From: Wocania ichthyoenteri Th78
GTDB lineage: Bacteria > Bacteroidota > Bacteroidia > Flavobacteriales > Flavobacteriaceae
Assembly (NCBI RefSeq): GCF_000789235.1
Contig: NZ_KN525716.1
Location: 372,001-436,000 of the forward strand
Length of the DNA: 64,000 nucleotides
Reading direction: 5' to 3'
Shown here: piece after piece, positions 52,674 to 63,358 of the stretch
Numbering within the stretch: the stretch's first letter is position 1
Layout: the number at the start of each line of letters is the position of its first letter
Program-made: the position numbers and the translations under genes
Notes under the pieces: generated by a model
Databases searched by the model: none
The model's input: the letters and a program-made list of their open reading frames with translations, nothing else
Told to the model about the DNA's origin: nothing

Positions 52674-53793
52674 CATAATCAATCTCCATAACAACTGGCA
52701 AATTAGATTCTTTGAGAACCCAATTGCTGGAATTTGCCTCAGCATCTACCCAACTACCTCCAATTTGCTGGCTCAGGATGATATGGAAATCTTTATCAAA
52801 AGGCCACCGAAGATACCCACTCACAGTATCGTTGTTACCTCTATTAAATGTATGGTAAACCAATCCATTTAAGATAAAATCAATTTTGTTTTCGGTCCAT
52901 TCAACTTTATATATATTCCAGTTTGTTAAGTTTACAGCTTTTGTAGTGTATCGCTCAGGATCATTACTATACTGTCTGTTATTTGCCCAATGATATTCTG
53001 TATGGATTGTAGAATAAAAGAATGAATCATAGTTAAGACTTTCCACCATGTCAATTTCTCCACTATTTGGATTAGATCCATAAACATTGTCAGTAGGATG
53101 CAACCATATGGCTGGCCAAGCGCGAGGAACTTGTTGGATTCTTGCACGAATTTCAACTTCACCGTATGTGAAATCGAACTTGTGAGAAGAATCTATGGCA
53201 CCTGTCCAAACAGAAGAACGGTCAATGCTTTCAACATCTTGTAGCTTACCTGTGAAATTGGGGTTTTTGATTCCTTTCAACTTTAATGTGCCGTTTGAAA
53301 CTTCAACAACTAGGGGGTCATTTATTGCTGTATTGTTCCATGCCGAACTACCACTATTTACTATGTTCCAATTTGATGTATTTAGCGAGTTTCCATCAAA
53401 GTTATCTTCAAAGACAATTACCTCACTAGCTTGACCTTTATGATCGGTCAATAAAACGGTATAAATTACGCTATTTCCATTTGATGAGGTTATGGTAAAT
53501 TTTTCTTCTTTTCCCCATGCTTCAATTCTTGTTTTTGGGTCAGGAGAAATCGTTGCTCCTTCTGAAAGTTTGTATTTAACCCCAATGATATCGGAAGTAT
53601 ATTCTATTCCTCCAATAGAAACCTTTTTGTCATTAGTGTCTATGACAGCTGTATAAGATTTGTCATTTGCTTGTATGGAGAATGAAATTAATTTATTTTC
53701 GGGTGTTTCTTCGTTTAGGTTGTCCGAACAATTCACATTAACTAACCCTATAATTAATAATAAAAGAAACATAATCGTTTTGTATTTTTTCAT
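52654..53793 (-). CDS. GH16 family glycoside hydrolase, surface lipoprotein
   Basis: A 379-aa lipoprotein (lipobox VNVNC, then acidic residues). The N-terminal ~115 residues are a strand-rich domain (ISFSIQANDKSYTAVIDTNDKKV). The C-terminal GH16 domain has the catalytic motif GEIDMVES near residue 245: ExDxxE, the beta-bulge form of laminarinases, agarases and related enzymes, with WPAIWLHP before it. It cuts beta-linked polysaccharide outside the cell. Which glucan or galactan it cuts is unproven. It is the last gene of the PUL. The ATG at 53793 is used. Confidence 0.93.
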   Translation of the reverse strand: MKKYKTIMFLLLLIIGLVNVNCSDNLNEETPENKLISFSIQANDKSYTAVIDTNDKKVSIGGIEYTSDIIGVKYKLSEGATISPDPKTRIEAWGKEEKFTITSSNGNSVIYTVLLTDHKGQASEVIVFEDNFDGNSLNTSNWNIVNSGSSAWNNTAINDPLVVEVSNGTLKLKGIKNPNFTGKLQDVESIDRSSVWTGAIDSSHKFDFTYGEVEIRARIQQVPRAWPAIWLHPTDNVYGSNPNSGEIDMVESLNYDSFFYSTIHTEYHWANNRQYSNDPERYTTKAVNLTNWNIYKVEWTENKIDFILNGLVYHTFNRGNNDTVSGYLRWPFDKDFHIILSQQIGGSWVDAEANSSNWVLKESNLPVVMEIDYVKVIQK

Positions 53794-53911
53794 AAGACAC
53801 ATTATTTATTTAAGATTTTTTTTACAGCCAGATTCAACCAATAATGTTTGCCAAATCATTATTGCTACCAATCACTTTTGTTAAAGCTTTCGTAGATCAT
53901 CTTAATCGTAA

Positions 53912-53956
53912 AAAAATAAAGGAATGCTTAATCTTTATTAAAAGAAAACATTCCTT
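53912..53956 (-). terminator. Terminator downstream of the first BACON gene
   Basis: On the minus strand AAGGAATG (53956-53949) pairs with CATTCCTT (53926-53919) over a 22-base loop, followed by a T-rich run. It separates the GH16 gene from the rest of the PUL, perhaps to lower its expression. Confidence 0.6.
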
Positions 53957-53979
53957 CTTTTTAGCTTATTGATAAAGGA

Positions 53980-55437
53980 TTATTCTCCCCAATCAATAGG
54001 TACAGTATATTCATACCAGTCATAAACACAAGAACCGGCAGAGCCTCCAAGATATGTAAATGATTCAGCTCCGTAAGGAACTACAAATCCTGAATTTGCC
54101 ACATAGGTAGAAAGTACGGTGCCATCAAGAATCCATTCTACTTGCATGTCTCCATTATTATCTGTCAGATTCAACGACAAAGTATGTGGTTGTGAGATAT
54201 CGATTGCTACGTTCTTAGATTCTTGCGGTGTCCAAGGGCTCGTACTAAAGTCGGTAACCCCACTAGAGGCGCTAACATGCCATCTTATTTCCATACTTCC
54301 ATAAGTAAAGTAAATAGTTGAATAAGCATCTGCAGACATTTGCTTTAATCTGAACGAGTACAGCCCAGGCCCCATATTGCCTTGAGTTACACGGGCGGAA
54401 GCAAAAGTGGCATCTCCATTAAACACAGGTGTTCCTTGATTGGTTTGCCATCTCGTACCTAAATCGCTATCAGCAAATTCATAACGAACCGGTAATGGAT
54501 TATTGCCTTGTTTTAAAACTACGGTTCTTACAACGGGTTCGGTGCCAGGGAATGGCACAGTCGAAAGAATCAACTCAGTACTACGAACACCTGTCCCAGC
54601 GTTATCATCCAATACAATTTCTATATTACCGTTCCCCGTAAAGCTATTTGTGGTAATGGAATACCATTCAATATCTTCATTTCCTTTTACAACGGTCCAA
54701 TCTGCATTGGATTCAACAGATAAATTTACAGTTTTAACATCATACAAACTCTTTATTAACAATGTTTCGGGTCTTAATAACACCCCATCTTGTACAAAAG
54801 TTATAGAATCCATTTTAACGTGATGACGATCATAGACAAAAACTTTGCCACTTCGCTGTTCTCCTTTGTTAACTACTGTTTGAACGGTAACATCACCATT
54901 AAGTGTTCCACTAGAACCTGATACTATTGATAACCAATCTATCTCAGAGTCAATCTCTGTAGACCAATCTTGATTTGAATTAACCGTAAAAGATTTAGTA
55001 TCAATATCTTTCGTTAGGATTGTATCATTATTATTGCTCAAATTAAGATATGCTATCCCTTTTTGAATAATGGCAAATTGTTTACCAATCCAATAATCAC
55101 TTTTTACGGTAATAGTATCTGTACGGTCATCTAAACCCGTATTATCGCTGCAAGCAACTGAGACATCATAAATTTCCCCTGGACCACCTTGAGCTGGTGT
55201 AACGGTAATCCAATCTTTAGTACCATAAACTTCCCATGGATCCGAAGATTTTACTTGAAACACAACGGGATCAGCTCCACTAGCAGGTAAATAATAACTG
55301 TCTTGCGGGTTATATCGCAAATCGACTGACTTCAATGGTTCACTATCTTCATCACAAGAAGATAGATTCATAAGAAGTCCGAAAGCAGACATAAAAAACA
55401 TAAAGCTATATGTCTTTCTATTTAATATTCTTTTCAT
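53980..55437 (-). CDS. BACON-domain surface glycan-binding lipoprotein A
   Basis: A 485-aa lipoprotein (lipobox NLSSC, followed by DEDSE, which suits surface export). Three BACON domains cover about residues 40-128, 130-217 and 219-312, each with the repeat pattern of a Trp-containing strand (DPWEV, QDWST, ADWTV) and a closing QKG/QDG/QGN. The last ~170 residues form a lectin-like beta sandwich with SMEIRWHVSASS and a conserved ending GGSAGSCVYDW. It probably binds glycan at the SusCD site. It is paralogous to the next gene. Confidence 0.88.
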   Translation of the reverse strand: MKRILNRKTYSFMFFMSAFGLLMNLSSCDEDSEPLKSVDLRYNPQDSYYLPASGADPVVFQVKSSDPWEVYGTKDWITVTPAQGGPGEIYDVSVACSDNTGLDDRTDTITVKSDYWIGKQFAIIQKGIAYLNLSNNNDTILTKDIDTKSFTVNSNQDWSTEIDSEIDWLSIVSGSSGTLNGDVTVQTVVNKGEQRSGKVFVYDRHHVKMDSITFVQDGVLLRPETLLIKSLYDVKTVNLSVESNADWTVVKGNEDIEWYSITTNSFTGNGNIEIVLDDNAGTGVRSTELILSTVPFPGTEPVVRTVVLKQGNNPLPVRYEFADSDLGTRWQTNQGTPVFNGDATFASARVTQGNMGPGLYSFRLKQMSADAYSTIYFTYGSMEIRWHVSASSGVTDFSTSPWTPQESKNVAIDISQPHTLSLNLTDNNGDMQVEWILDGTVLSTYVANSGFVVPYGAESFTYLGGSAGSCVYDWYEYTVPIDWGE

Positions 55438-55539
55438 CTGTTTATATTTTATTTAAAAGTATCCATAAAACGCGCCAAAGCATATATGCTCTTGTTTTTG
55501 AGATATTTACAATGGCGTGTTTCATCTCAATCTATAATG

Positions 55540-57006
55540 TTATTCAATTGGAATTGCCTCAAAAGAATCAATTGTACAAGAAGCTGCGCCTCCACCAGCA
55601 AATCCAAAATAGAATATTGTTCCTTCTTCAGCTGGATCTGTATAAGGGTTATTTCGATTATTTAAAAATCCAATTTCAGTTCCATTAAGTGACACTGTAA
55701 ATTTTACTTTACCAGCATTATCAGGATCATGATCAATAACCATCTTTATTTCCGTTAGGTTGTCTATGTCATTTTGCGTAATATCATAATTTGCCATAGC
55801 CCAACTAAATCCACCTGCGGCTGTTGTATTATGTTCTGTTGAACCAATATATGTATGGTGGTTTGCAGTTGTAGGACTCACATTTGGCCAGCCATTTATA
55901 TCAAACCATGCATCTGAAGGAATATTTACTGAAGATAGTTTCCAAATATATGTACCCAATTTCATTGGCGTGTTGGTTACCATACGTGCTTTACCTGCAC
56001 TTGTTAATATAACGCCACCTGCCTCATTGAACGTAGCTGAAGAACCAGCATCAACATCTGCCCAAAATTGTGTTCCTTGAGTTATGGTTATAATAATATC
56101 ATCAATGCCTTGAGCAGCCACTGTTGGTGTTATTAGAATTTGAGCTTCACGAGCAGTAAACACGGTGTTTCCTGTTGCTGTAACTGTTAATGTTTCGTTG
56201 GTAGTATCCAATGTTACCCAACTATCATTTTCATCAACCAATTCTGCTTTCCATTCAATATTTGAGCTAATATCAAATACTTTAGAGTCTCCTGAACTTG
56301 CAAAAGCCATTTGTTCTGGGGTAAGTGGCTCCATTTCTAAGAACGCCCCTTTTTGAGTGATTTCAAATGCATATTCTTCTACACCACTTTTAATGGTTAC
56401 GGTTGCTGTACGCACGGCACCAGTATTGGCTTCAGCGCTAGCCATAATTGTCGCCAACTGATTATTACCTGTTCCTGATGATACATCAAAGCTTAACCAA
56501 ATACTAGACGATGTTACCCTCCAATCATTATTGGCAACGATGGTAAAAGGTTTTTGATCTCCATCTGCTGCAAATTCATCTTCAATAGGTTGAATTTCTA
56601 ATTTTACTTTAGCGGCTTGAACAATCGTGATTTTTTTCACTTCCCCAAGCTCATCAGCATTGATAGTCAATGTAGCTGTACGTTCAGTTTCTAAATCATT
56701 CAATTCAATATCTAAATTAACTTCTGTAACGAGTGCACTAGCAGAACTTAATCCGGGTCTTGGTATACACCATTGTGCATCGGTTTCTATTCTCCATGGC
56801 ATATTAGAACTTACCGCAAATTTAATGTTGCTTGGTGTACTAGCCAGCACAGTATATTCTGAAAGCGCATCTGTTTCTATTAGTGGGGTAGATTCTGCTT
56901 GAGAGTCAATAGTTAACTCTTGACAAGAAAATAGATTCAGCACAAATAACAATGCTACTACGTACTTAAATCCAGTGATCAATAATTGGTTAGATTTTCT
57001 ATTCAT
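55540..57006 (-). CDS. BACON-domain surface glycan-binding lipoprotein B
   Basis: A 488-aa lipoprotein (lipobox NLFSC). Three BACON domains lie at about residues 45-133, 134-222 and 223-315, with strands such as MPWRIETDAQW, NDWRVTSSS and IEWKAELVDE. The C-terminal ~170 residues have a lectin-like fold ending GFAGGGAASCTIDSF, similar in place and pattern to lipoprotein A. A gene duplication is likely. It probably captures the same or a related glycan. It sits 102 bases upstream of lipoprotein A. Confidence 0.88.
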   Translation of the reverse strand: MNRKSNQLLITGFKYVVALLFVLNLFSCQELTIDSQAESTPLIETDALSEYTVLASTPSNIKFAVSSNMPWRIETDAQWCIPRPGLSSASALVTEVNLDIELNDLETERTATLTINADELGEVKKITIVQAAKVKLEIQPIEDEFAADGDQKPFTIVANNDWRVTSSSIWLSFDVSSGTGNNQLATIMASAEANTGAVRTATVTIKSGVEEYAFEITQKGAFLEMEPLTPEQMAFASSGDSKVFDISSNIEWKAELVDENDSWVTLDTTNETLTVTATGNTVFTAREAQILITPTVAAQGIDDIIITITQGTQFWADVDAGSSATFNEAGGVILTSAGKARMVTNTPMKLGTYIWKLSSVNIPSDAWFDINGWPNVSPTTANHHTYIGSTEHNTTAAGGFSWAMANYDITQNDIDNLTEIKMVIDHDPDNAGKVKFTVSLNGTEIGFLNNRNNPYTDPAEEGTIFYFGFAGGGAASCTIDSFEAIPIE

Positions 57007-57054
57007 TTTTTTTTTATTTTAAATTAACACTTATTTATTAAAATCGATTTTTGT

Positions 57055-58737
57055 TTACCAACCTTGGTTTTGAGGCGCCAAGTTTGGATTTTTAAATATC
57101 TCATCCTGAGGTATGGGGTATAAATACATTTTGTTGCTCCAAGAACGCGTTTCATACAATGTCTTTTGGTAGGTTTTGGTTCCGTCATCCTTTTTATTGA
57201 TACTTACTCCATAGAGTTTTTCCTGAGTGTTATTACCAATTTTCCAACGTCTGATATCCCAAAAGCGGTGGTCTTCAAAAGCAAACTCAACACGCCATTC
57301 ATTTCTTACTTTGTCTCTAAAGTCTTGGGTTGAAGAAGGAGTAACTAAAGGCATTCCAGCATTTAATCTAACTTCATTAATGGCCCATAATGCAGACCTT
57401 GTGTAAGTCGCATCCGTATAATTTGCATCTCCAAAAGCTTCAATCATTGACTCTGCATAGGTTAGTAATGTTTCAGCATAACGGTAAATAACCCATAAGT
57501 GTCTTTTCGTTACTAAATTACCAGGTGTAAAATCAGCCTCTGGCTGAATATATTTTTTCAAGAAATAACCAGTTGGAGAACCGCCCTCTGCTACTGGAGC
57601 ATAATCAGTACCGCCAAAATAGGTTTCAATTTCACTTCCTTTAAACATGGCCCCATCTGTTAAAACGGCTCTTGCCAAACGAGGGTCACGATTTGCGTAT
57701 GGATTCTTAGGGTCGAAAGCAGGGTCGTCCGATTTCCATCCATCTACTTGAAGGATTACAGGATATCCGTTTATGGTTTCAAAGGCATCAACTAAGTTCT
57801 GGGAAGGGAACGTAGCAGTTGCTGGGGTATGACGCCCACCTTTTGTATACCTTAAAGGGAAATTGATTAATTCAAAATATGAATTTTCGTTATTTAATCG
57901 AAAAAGAACAGCTTCTTTAGAATCTAGTCTGTTTGCAGTTTCTGCATTTTCCAAGTTATAGTAATTCAAATCGATTAAATCTAACGCAGCTTTAGCCGAT
58001 GCTTTCCATGCATTTATATCATTTGATGGATTATGTAACGGACTAGCGGCATAAAGCAAAGCTTTTGATTTTAAAGCATATGCAAATCCTTTTGTAACCC
58101 TACCTGTTTGTTCTGTAACGCCTTTATAAGTATCAGGTAGATTAAGTGCTGCTTCATTACATTCTGCAACAATAAAATTTATCACATCATTGAATTTTGT
58201 TTTTTGGATATTATTTGCTTCATCTGTAGTCAATACCGTTATAGGCATTGCAATATCTCCATATCTGCGAGCAAGCTCAAAGAAATAAAAAGCTCTTAGC
58301 AAACGCGCTTCATAAGGAAAGAAAGAGAGCTTTTTTACAATCAAATTATAATCGATATTATGCTCAAACCTTGTGAAATCTGCGTCTTCTATATTTACCA
58401 AAAATTTATTGGCTGCACGAATTCCTTTGTACAGATCCCACTGGTTATCCAAAGAATTTAAAGGCGACCAAGAACCATTGTTAAAACTCTGAACAGCACC
58501 TCCTGTAGCAGCAAACTCTGCATCATCAGTGGCACAATCTCTCATAGCTCCAGATATAGTACCTAAGTCTTGAGGAAGAAAAGAATATACATTCGTAAGG
58601 ACTTGCTCAGTCGAGTTGAAATATTTATAAACATCTTCTTCTGATTTCAACCCATCGGTTTCATCAAAATCGAGATGGCTACATGAACTCAGCAGAACAA
58701 TAACCAATAGTGTTCGTATAATATTTATTGTTTTCAT
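57055..58737 (-). CDS. SusD/RagB-family nutrient-binding lipoprotein
   Basis: A 560-aa surface lipoprotein (lipobox LLSSC) that caps the SusC transporter and holds oligosaccharide. Family features are the N-terminal DVYKYFNSTEQVLTNVYSFLPQ, TPR-like helices (YEARLLRAFYFFELARRYGDIAMP), and the C-terminal LYPIPQDEIFKNPNLAPQNQGW. It sits 18 bases after its SusC partner, one of two SusCD pairs here. Confidence 0.95.
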   Translation of the reverse strand: MKTINIIRTLLVIVLLSSCSHLDFDETDGLKSEEDVYKYFNSTEQVLTNVYSFLPQDLGTISGAMRDCATDDAEFAATGGAVQSFNNGSWSPLNSLDNQWDLYKGIRAANKFLVNIEDADFTRFEHNIDYNLIVKKLSFFPYEARLLRAFYFFELARRYGDIAMPITVLTTDEANNIQKTKFNDVINFIVAECNEAALNLPDTYKGVTEQTGRVTKGFAYALKSKALLYAASPLHNPSNDINAWKASAKAALDLIDLNYYNLENAETANRLDSKEAVLFRLNNENSYFELINFPLRYTKGGRHTPATATFPSQNLVDAFETINGYPVILQVDGWKSDDPAFDPKNPYANRDPRLARAVLTDGAMFKGSEIETYFGGTDYAPVAEGGSPTGYFLKKYIQPEADFTPGNLVTKRHLWVIYRYAETLLTYAESMIEAFGDANYTDATYTRSALWAINEVRLNAGMPLVTPSSTQDFRDKVRNEWRVEFAFEDHRFWDIRRWKIGNNTQEKLYGVSINKKDDGTKTYQKTLYETRSWSNKMYLYPIPQDEIFKNPNLAPQNQGW

Positions 58738-58755
58738 ATGCGTTAAATTATTAGT

Positions 58756-61551
58756 TTAGAAATTAAGTTTGATGCCTGCCCAATAAGAACTTAGCGAAGG
58801 ATAAGTAGCGCCCAATTGTTCAGGGTCGGCAAACTTAATATTGTCTACAGAAAATAAATTTGTTCCTGCTAAATAGATTTTCATTTCAGCATTAAATATT
58901 GATTTAGGTATTGTATAGGCAATATTTATATTACGTAATTTCAGAAAAGTCCCATTACGATACCATAAAGAATTATTTCTGTAATTGTTTGCATTGCTTT
59001 GAGTTGTTAAACGTGGTACAGTGGCATTCATACTGTTTTGTGGAGTCCAAGGCGTTTCTCTTTCCAAGAATGTGTTTGATATATTTCCATTATTTACTAA
59101 GGGTGCATATAAAGGACTATCTAATAAATTAACCGTTAAGCCCGCTGCACCTTGAAAGTTGGTAGAAAACTCAAATCTTTTATAAGAAAGATTCAGATTA
59201 ATTCCGTAATAAACCTCTGGTGAAGTAGTACCGTACATTTTTACTATGTCTTTGTCGTCAATCCTATTATCCCCATTCTGATCTTTATAGCGAATATCAC
59301 CAGGAAGTGTATTTGAGAACGTTTGTATAGGGCTGTTATTGATCTCTACTTGATTATTGAAAAAACCAAGAACTTCCAACCCATAAGATTGCCCTACTTG
59401 ATTTCCTTTGTGATACAAATAATCATACTCCTGATAAGCTTGATTGCTATTTACAGATGTTGTTTTGATATAGGACATGTTACTTGAAATACCAAAATCT
59501 AAATCTCCAATTTTATCTTTCCAACCTAAGGCAAGATTTATGCCTTTATATACATTTATACCAGCATTGAGTTCGCTCACATCGAGTCCGAAAACCCCTG
59601 ATATAGAAGTAGACGACGGTACAAGAATATCACTTCGTTTCTCGTAGAAGCCGTCAACTGACAACGATAATTTGTGTTTGAACATTATAAGATCAAAACC
59701 TGTTACCATTTTTGCTGATTTCTCGATAGTTAAATTTTCAACAGGAAGGGTTCCTTCAGTTAGTCCTCCAGCATAATTTATATTATCTCCAAAGTAATAG
59801 GCGCCTCCACCAACATAATTTTGCAAATACAGTTCATGCCTAGAATTTCCATCCCAACCAGATGTTCCGTAGGATGCTCTTAATTTCAACAAATCAACTG
59901 TATTTGAATATTTATTCATGAATTGCTCGTTTGAAATTACCCATGCAGCAGATGCAGCAGGGTAGGTGTGAAAACGGCTGCCTTTTTCAAGGTAACTTGT
60001 TCCAGAATAGTTTACAACAGCATTGAATATGTAGCGATCCTTATAACTGTAGCCTGCCGTTGCCAATATTGACTGTCTCTTTTTGGAGTTATTTCTAATA
60101 TTTCTGATAGAGGATTGCTGATCGTATATTACAGTCCCACTCAAGGTATGTTCGTCAAACGTTCGGTCATAGCCTAACTTTGCCTGAAAGTTGGTTTTTA
60201 GATATACGTTAGAGAATCCTTGGCTATGAGATAAGGTTGATGAATCTACACCATACACTATCGGATTTGTTGTTAAGGTGCCATCTGCTAATAAATTTGC
60301 TTGCGCATCCGAATAGCGATATTCTTTTGATGATGCTTCATACATTTCTCCCTGATAATCGAACGCGATAGACGCATCTGCATAAAGACCAGGAGTAACG
60401 ATATCTAGGTCTTGCCTTATATGTAAATCTGAAAATAAGCTTGCAAAAATATTTTTATTATGGCCACTACTGCTATTTAAAGCTACTGGGTTATTTGCAC
60501 CATATATTGTATTTCCTCCAAAAATGCCATTCTCTGTTTTAATAGGAAATGCTGCAGAAGGCGTTCTATATACTGATGAGATTAAATCATAAGTTTTATT
60601 TGATCCGTTTATTTCACGTAAACGGCCCATTATTCCAAATTTAATCAGTGTGCTCTTTGTAAGATTTATATCTAAATTTGTACGTAAATTTAGTTTTACA
60701 TCGGTGGGAGTCGTGTTGTAACGCGAGTCTGATGCTTCATCGTTAAACATTGCCTTATCGTTTGAATAATTAACAGCCGTGAAAAATTTGAATTTCTCTT
60801 TACCACCACTAAATGTAAGTGCCAGTTGGTGGTTATATCCTGTGTCATTATAAACTTCGTCTTTCCAATTTACATTAGGATACGCATAAGGATAGTTATT
60901 AGATTTGAAGGCTTCCAATTCGTTGGCGTTATAACGAGGACCTAACCCATCTAATCCTAAAGCTGTATTTAAATTATTAGCATAAGTATATGAATCAGCA
61001 AAAACAGGAGTGCGATATTGTCTATTTATTCCAAACTGATAATTTGCAGTTACTTTCATTTCGGAATTTATACCTCTTTTAGTTGTAACTAAAACCACTC
61101 CATTGGCACCTCGAACACCATACAAGGCAGCAGCAACAGCGTCTTTAAGAACTGTAACCGATTCAATTTCCGGCATAGTTACAGAACTAATATCACGAGG
61201 ATAGCCATCAACTAATACAAGAGGTGCGTGTCCATTAATTGAAAAAGATGCCTGATTGTGTGCTGGAATTCCACTTCCTTGATAAACATTCAATCCTGCT
61301 ACTCTTCCATAAAGTGCTTTCATTACATCTAATTCAGGTGATTTCTCAAGAATTTCTTTACTAATCTTTGTAGCAGCAGAGCTACCCTTTTCTAAAGATG
61401 TTGTACGGTGGTAGCCTAAACTTATCAGTGATTCTGTGTTCTCAATAACGGTTACGCTATCCTTTTTATTTAGCTGTTCTTGCTCGATATTTTGTGCGCT
61501 TACTATAAAAGATAAAAAACACAACCATGTTATAATAAAATATTTTTTCAT
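58756..61551 (-). CDS. SusC/RagA-family TonB-linked outer-membrane transporter
   Basis: A 931-aa outer-membrane protein that takes up oligosaccharides using TonB energy. After the signal (MKKYFIITWLCFLSFIVSAQ) comes the plug with the SusC-type KALYGRVAGLNV and LKDAVAAALYGVRGANGVVLVTTK, then a beta-barrel ending NLFSVDNIKFADPEQLGATYPSL and a terminal Phe. The N-terminal carboxypeptidase-regulatory-like domain found in most SusC proteins is missing, so it is shorter than the usual ~1000 aa. The ATG at 61551 is used because it starts a signal peptide. Confidence 0.94.
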   Translation of the reverse strand: MKKYFIITWLCFLSFIVSAQNIEQEQLNKKDSVTVIENTESLISLGYHRTTSLEKGSSAATKISKEILEKSPELDVMKALYGRVAGLNVYQGSGIPAHNQASFSINGHAPLVLVDGYPRDISSVTMPEIESVTVLKDAVAAALYGVRGANGVVLVTTKRGINSEMKVTANYQFGINRQYRTPVFADSYTYANNLNTALGLDGLGPRYNANELEAFKSNNYPYAYPNVNWKDEVYNDTGYNHQLALTFSGGKEKFKFFTAVNYSNDKAMFNDEASDSRYNTTPTDVKLNLRTNLDINLTKSTLIKFGIMGRLREINGSNKTYDLISSVYRTPSAAFPIKTENGIFGGNTIYGANNPVALNSSSGHNKNIFASLFSDLHIRQDLDIVTPGLYADASIAFDYQGEMYEASSKEYRYSDAQANLLADGTLTTNPIVYGVDSSTLSHSQGFSNVYLKTNFQAKLGYDRTFDEHTLSGTVIYDQQSSIRNIRNNSKKRQSILATAGYSYKDRYIFNAVVNYSGTSYLEKGSRFHTYPAASAAWVISNEQFMNKYSNTVDLLKLRASYGTSGWDGNSRHELYLQNYVGGGAYYFGDNINYAGGLTEGTLPVENLTIEKSAKMVTGFDLIMFKHKLSLSVDGFYEKRSDILVPSSTSISGVFGLDVSELNAGINVYKGINLALGWKDKIGDLDFGISSNMSYIKTTSVNSNQAYQEYDYLYHKGNQVGQSYGLEVLGFFNNQVEINNSPIQTFSNTLPGDIRYKDQNGDNRIDDKDIVKMYGTTSPEVYYGINLNLSYKRFEFSTNFQGAAGLTVNLLDSPLYAPLVNNGNISNTFLERETPWTPQNSMNATVPRLTTQSNANNYRNNSLWYRNGTFLKLRNINIAYTIPKSIFNAEMKIYLAGTNLFSVDNIKFADPEQLGATYPSLSSYWAGIKLNF

Positions 61552-61580
61552 ATTATCAATAAATAAAAAATTACTAACGT

Positions 61581-63347
61581 TTACCAACCGGGATTTTGAG
61601 TCATCCCATAATCTTTATTAATCTCCACTTGAGGAATTGGTGACAAATACCATTTTGTATCCCAATTATCTACCCAAAAACGTTTGTTTAGCTCTATTGT
61701 TTTGAACGTAAAACTAGTAGGGGCGTTTTGATCATTCCCTTTACTATCTAAACCATACAGCCTCTTGCGAAAATCCTGTTCTCTGCCCCAACGGATTAAG
61801 TCGTACCATCTAACTTCTTCAAAACCTAGTTCCAAAGCGCGTTCTTTCAAAAGGGCTTCACGGAATTGTTCTTTAGACAATCCTTCGGCTATAGGAGTAA
61901 GCCCTACACGGGCACGTATATCATTAATTAAACTATATGCCGTAGCACTGGGTGCTCCATCGGCTTCATTGATTGCTTCTGCATAACTTAACAAGGCTTC
62001 TGGCAAACGTAAGTAAGGCCATTGCGTTGGTCTTCCAGAGCGATCTTCACTTGTTTGCAAAATCCATTTCATCTGTAAAAACCCACTACCATTTTTAAAA
62101 TTAGGGTGGTTAACATACACTGGAGCAGGTGTATTATTAAAATACATATCTCCTGGTACAGCAACAGTTTCATACAATCTTGGATCGCGTGTTGGTGTGT
62201 TTCCCTCATAAAATGGTTGTTTGGAAGGAGTAACCCAATTAAAATCTTCAGGAAAATCGGTGCCATCTGCCCATGAGAACATATTTACATAATTTAATGT
62301 AGGGCCAACATAGTAACGATTCGGGAAATACAAGTCATAAAGAACGCCCTCATCATATCCTCTACGGGTTGATATTAGCGTTTCTGATCCTCCTCGATCA
62401 TAGTAAGCACTTCTATAGGCTTCTCTACGTGCTTGATGTGTGTTTTCTAGGGGTTGCGTTAAAGCGTATTGACCATTAGAAGTCAATGCATCCATAAATT
62501 CTTTACCCGCAGCCTTAGCTCTAACCCATCTTTGCATATCGTAGTTACCATAACTCGTATAAGTATCTGCACTAGGATGCCAAGGCGTGCCAGAGTTAAA
62601 GGTTGGACTTGCAGCAAATAACAGTACTCTTAATTTTAAAGCTAATGCGCCAGCTTTATCCATTCGCCCATCGTTACTAGCATCATGTTTCCATTTCAAA
62701 TTAGGGATTGCCTGATCTAATAAATCAACAATATTATTTACGGTTTCTTCAAAGGTAATTCTAGGAAAAACCAACTCTTCATTAGGACTGATTGCGTGAT
62801 CTAGCCAAGGCACCCCTCCAATATTTCTTAGCATATCAGTATAAGATATTGCAAGAATAACCTGAGCTTCGGCAATTCGTTCTAACTTTTCGTTAGCAGT
62901 CATGTCCTTAACTTTATCTATATTTTCTATGTACAACCAACTGTATCGAATAGCAGACCAATCTACTTCACCGCCATAGCGATACGCTTCACTACCTATT
63001 AATACACCATTTATAGAAGAGCTTAACGCGCCGTTATAATATAGATTTGCAGGGCCATCGCCAATATTACCTCTAAAACTGTGGTTGATATCTGTAATAT
63101 TTTCAAGAACAACACCACCCAGTTTGTTATGGTTGCCCCCTCCTGTAGGAAGCCCATATGGAAGGTAGGTATAGGCCTTGGTTAAAACCTTGTCTGAGTT
63201 TTCTTTTGAACTGAACAATGTATCAATTGTAGCTCCTGAAATTTCTGGTTGCGTTCCAAGGAATTCATCTCCAAAAGTTAAATCACTACAAGAAACTATC
63301 AGAAGACCAATACATGTTAATAACCATGTTTGTATAATGCTTTTCAT
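61581..63347 (-). CDS. SusD/RagB-family nutrient-binding lipoprotein (second pair)
   Basis: A 588-aa surface lipoprotein (lipobox LIVSC). It has the SusD pattern: KVLTKAYTYLPYGLPTGGG near the start, long helices (ALALKLRVLLFAASPTFNSGTPW), and the ending WYLSPIPQVEINKDYGMTQNPGW. It shares the ending motif with the other SusD but is otherwise quite different, so the pairs may bind different parts of the substrate. It lies 11 bases from the partial SusC gene. Confidence 0.95.
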   Translation of the reverse strand: MKSIIQTWLLTCIGLLIVSCSDLTFGDEFLGTQPEISGATIDTLFSSKENSDKVLTKAYTYLPYGLPTGGGNHNKLGGVVLENITDINHSFRGNIGDGPANLYYNGALSSSINGVLIGSEAYRYGGEVDWSAIRYSWLYIENIDKVKDMTANEKLERIAEAQVILAISYTDMLRNIGGVPWLDHAISPNEELVFPRITFEETVNNIVDLLDQAIPNLKWKHDASNDGRMDKAGALALKLRVLLFAASPTFNSGTPWHPSADTYTSYGNYDMQRWVRAKAAGKEFMDALTSNGQYALTQPLENTHQARREAYRSAYYDRGGSETLISTRRGYDEGVLYDLYFPNRYYVGPTLNYVNMFSWADGTDFPEDFNWVTPSKQPFYEGNTPTRDPRLYETVAVPGDMYFNNTPAPVYVNHPNFKNGSGFLQMKWILQTSEDRSGRPTQWPYLRLPEALLSYAEAINEADGAPSATAYSLINDIRARVGLTPIAEGLSKEQFREALLKERALELGFEEVRWYDLIRWGREQDFRKRLYGLDSKGNDQNAPTSFTFKTIELNKRFWVDNWDTKWYLSPIPQVEINKDYGMTQNPGW

Positions 63348-63358
63348 ATTTGTTATCT

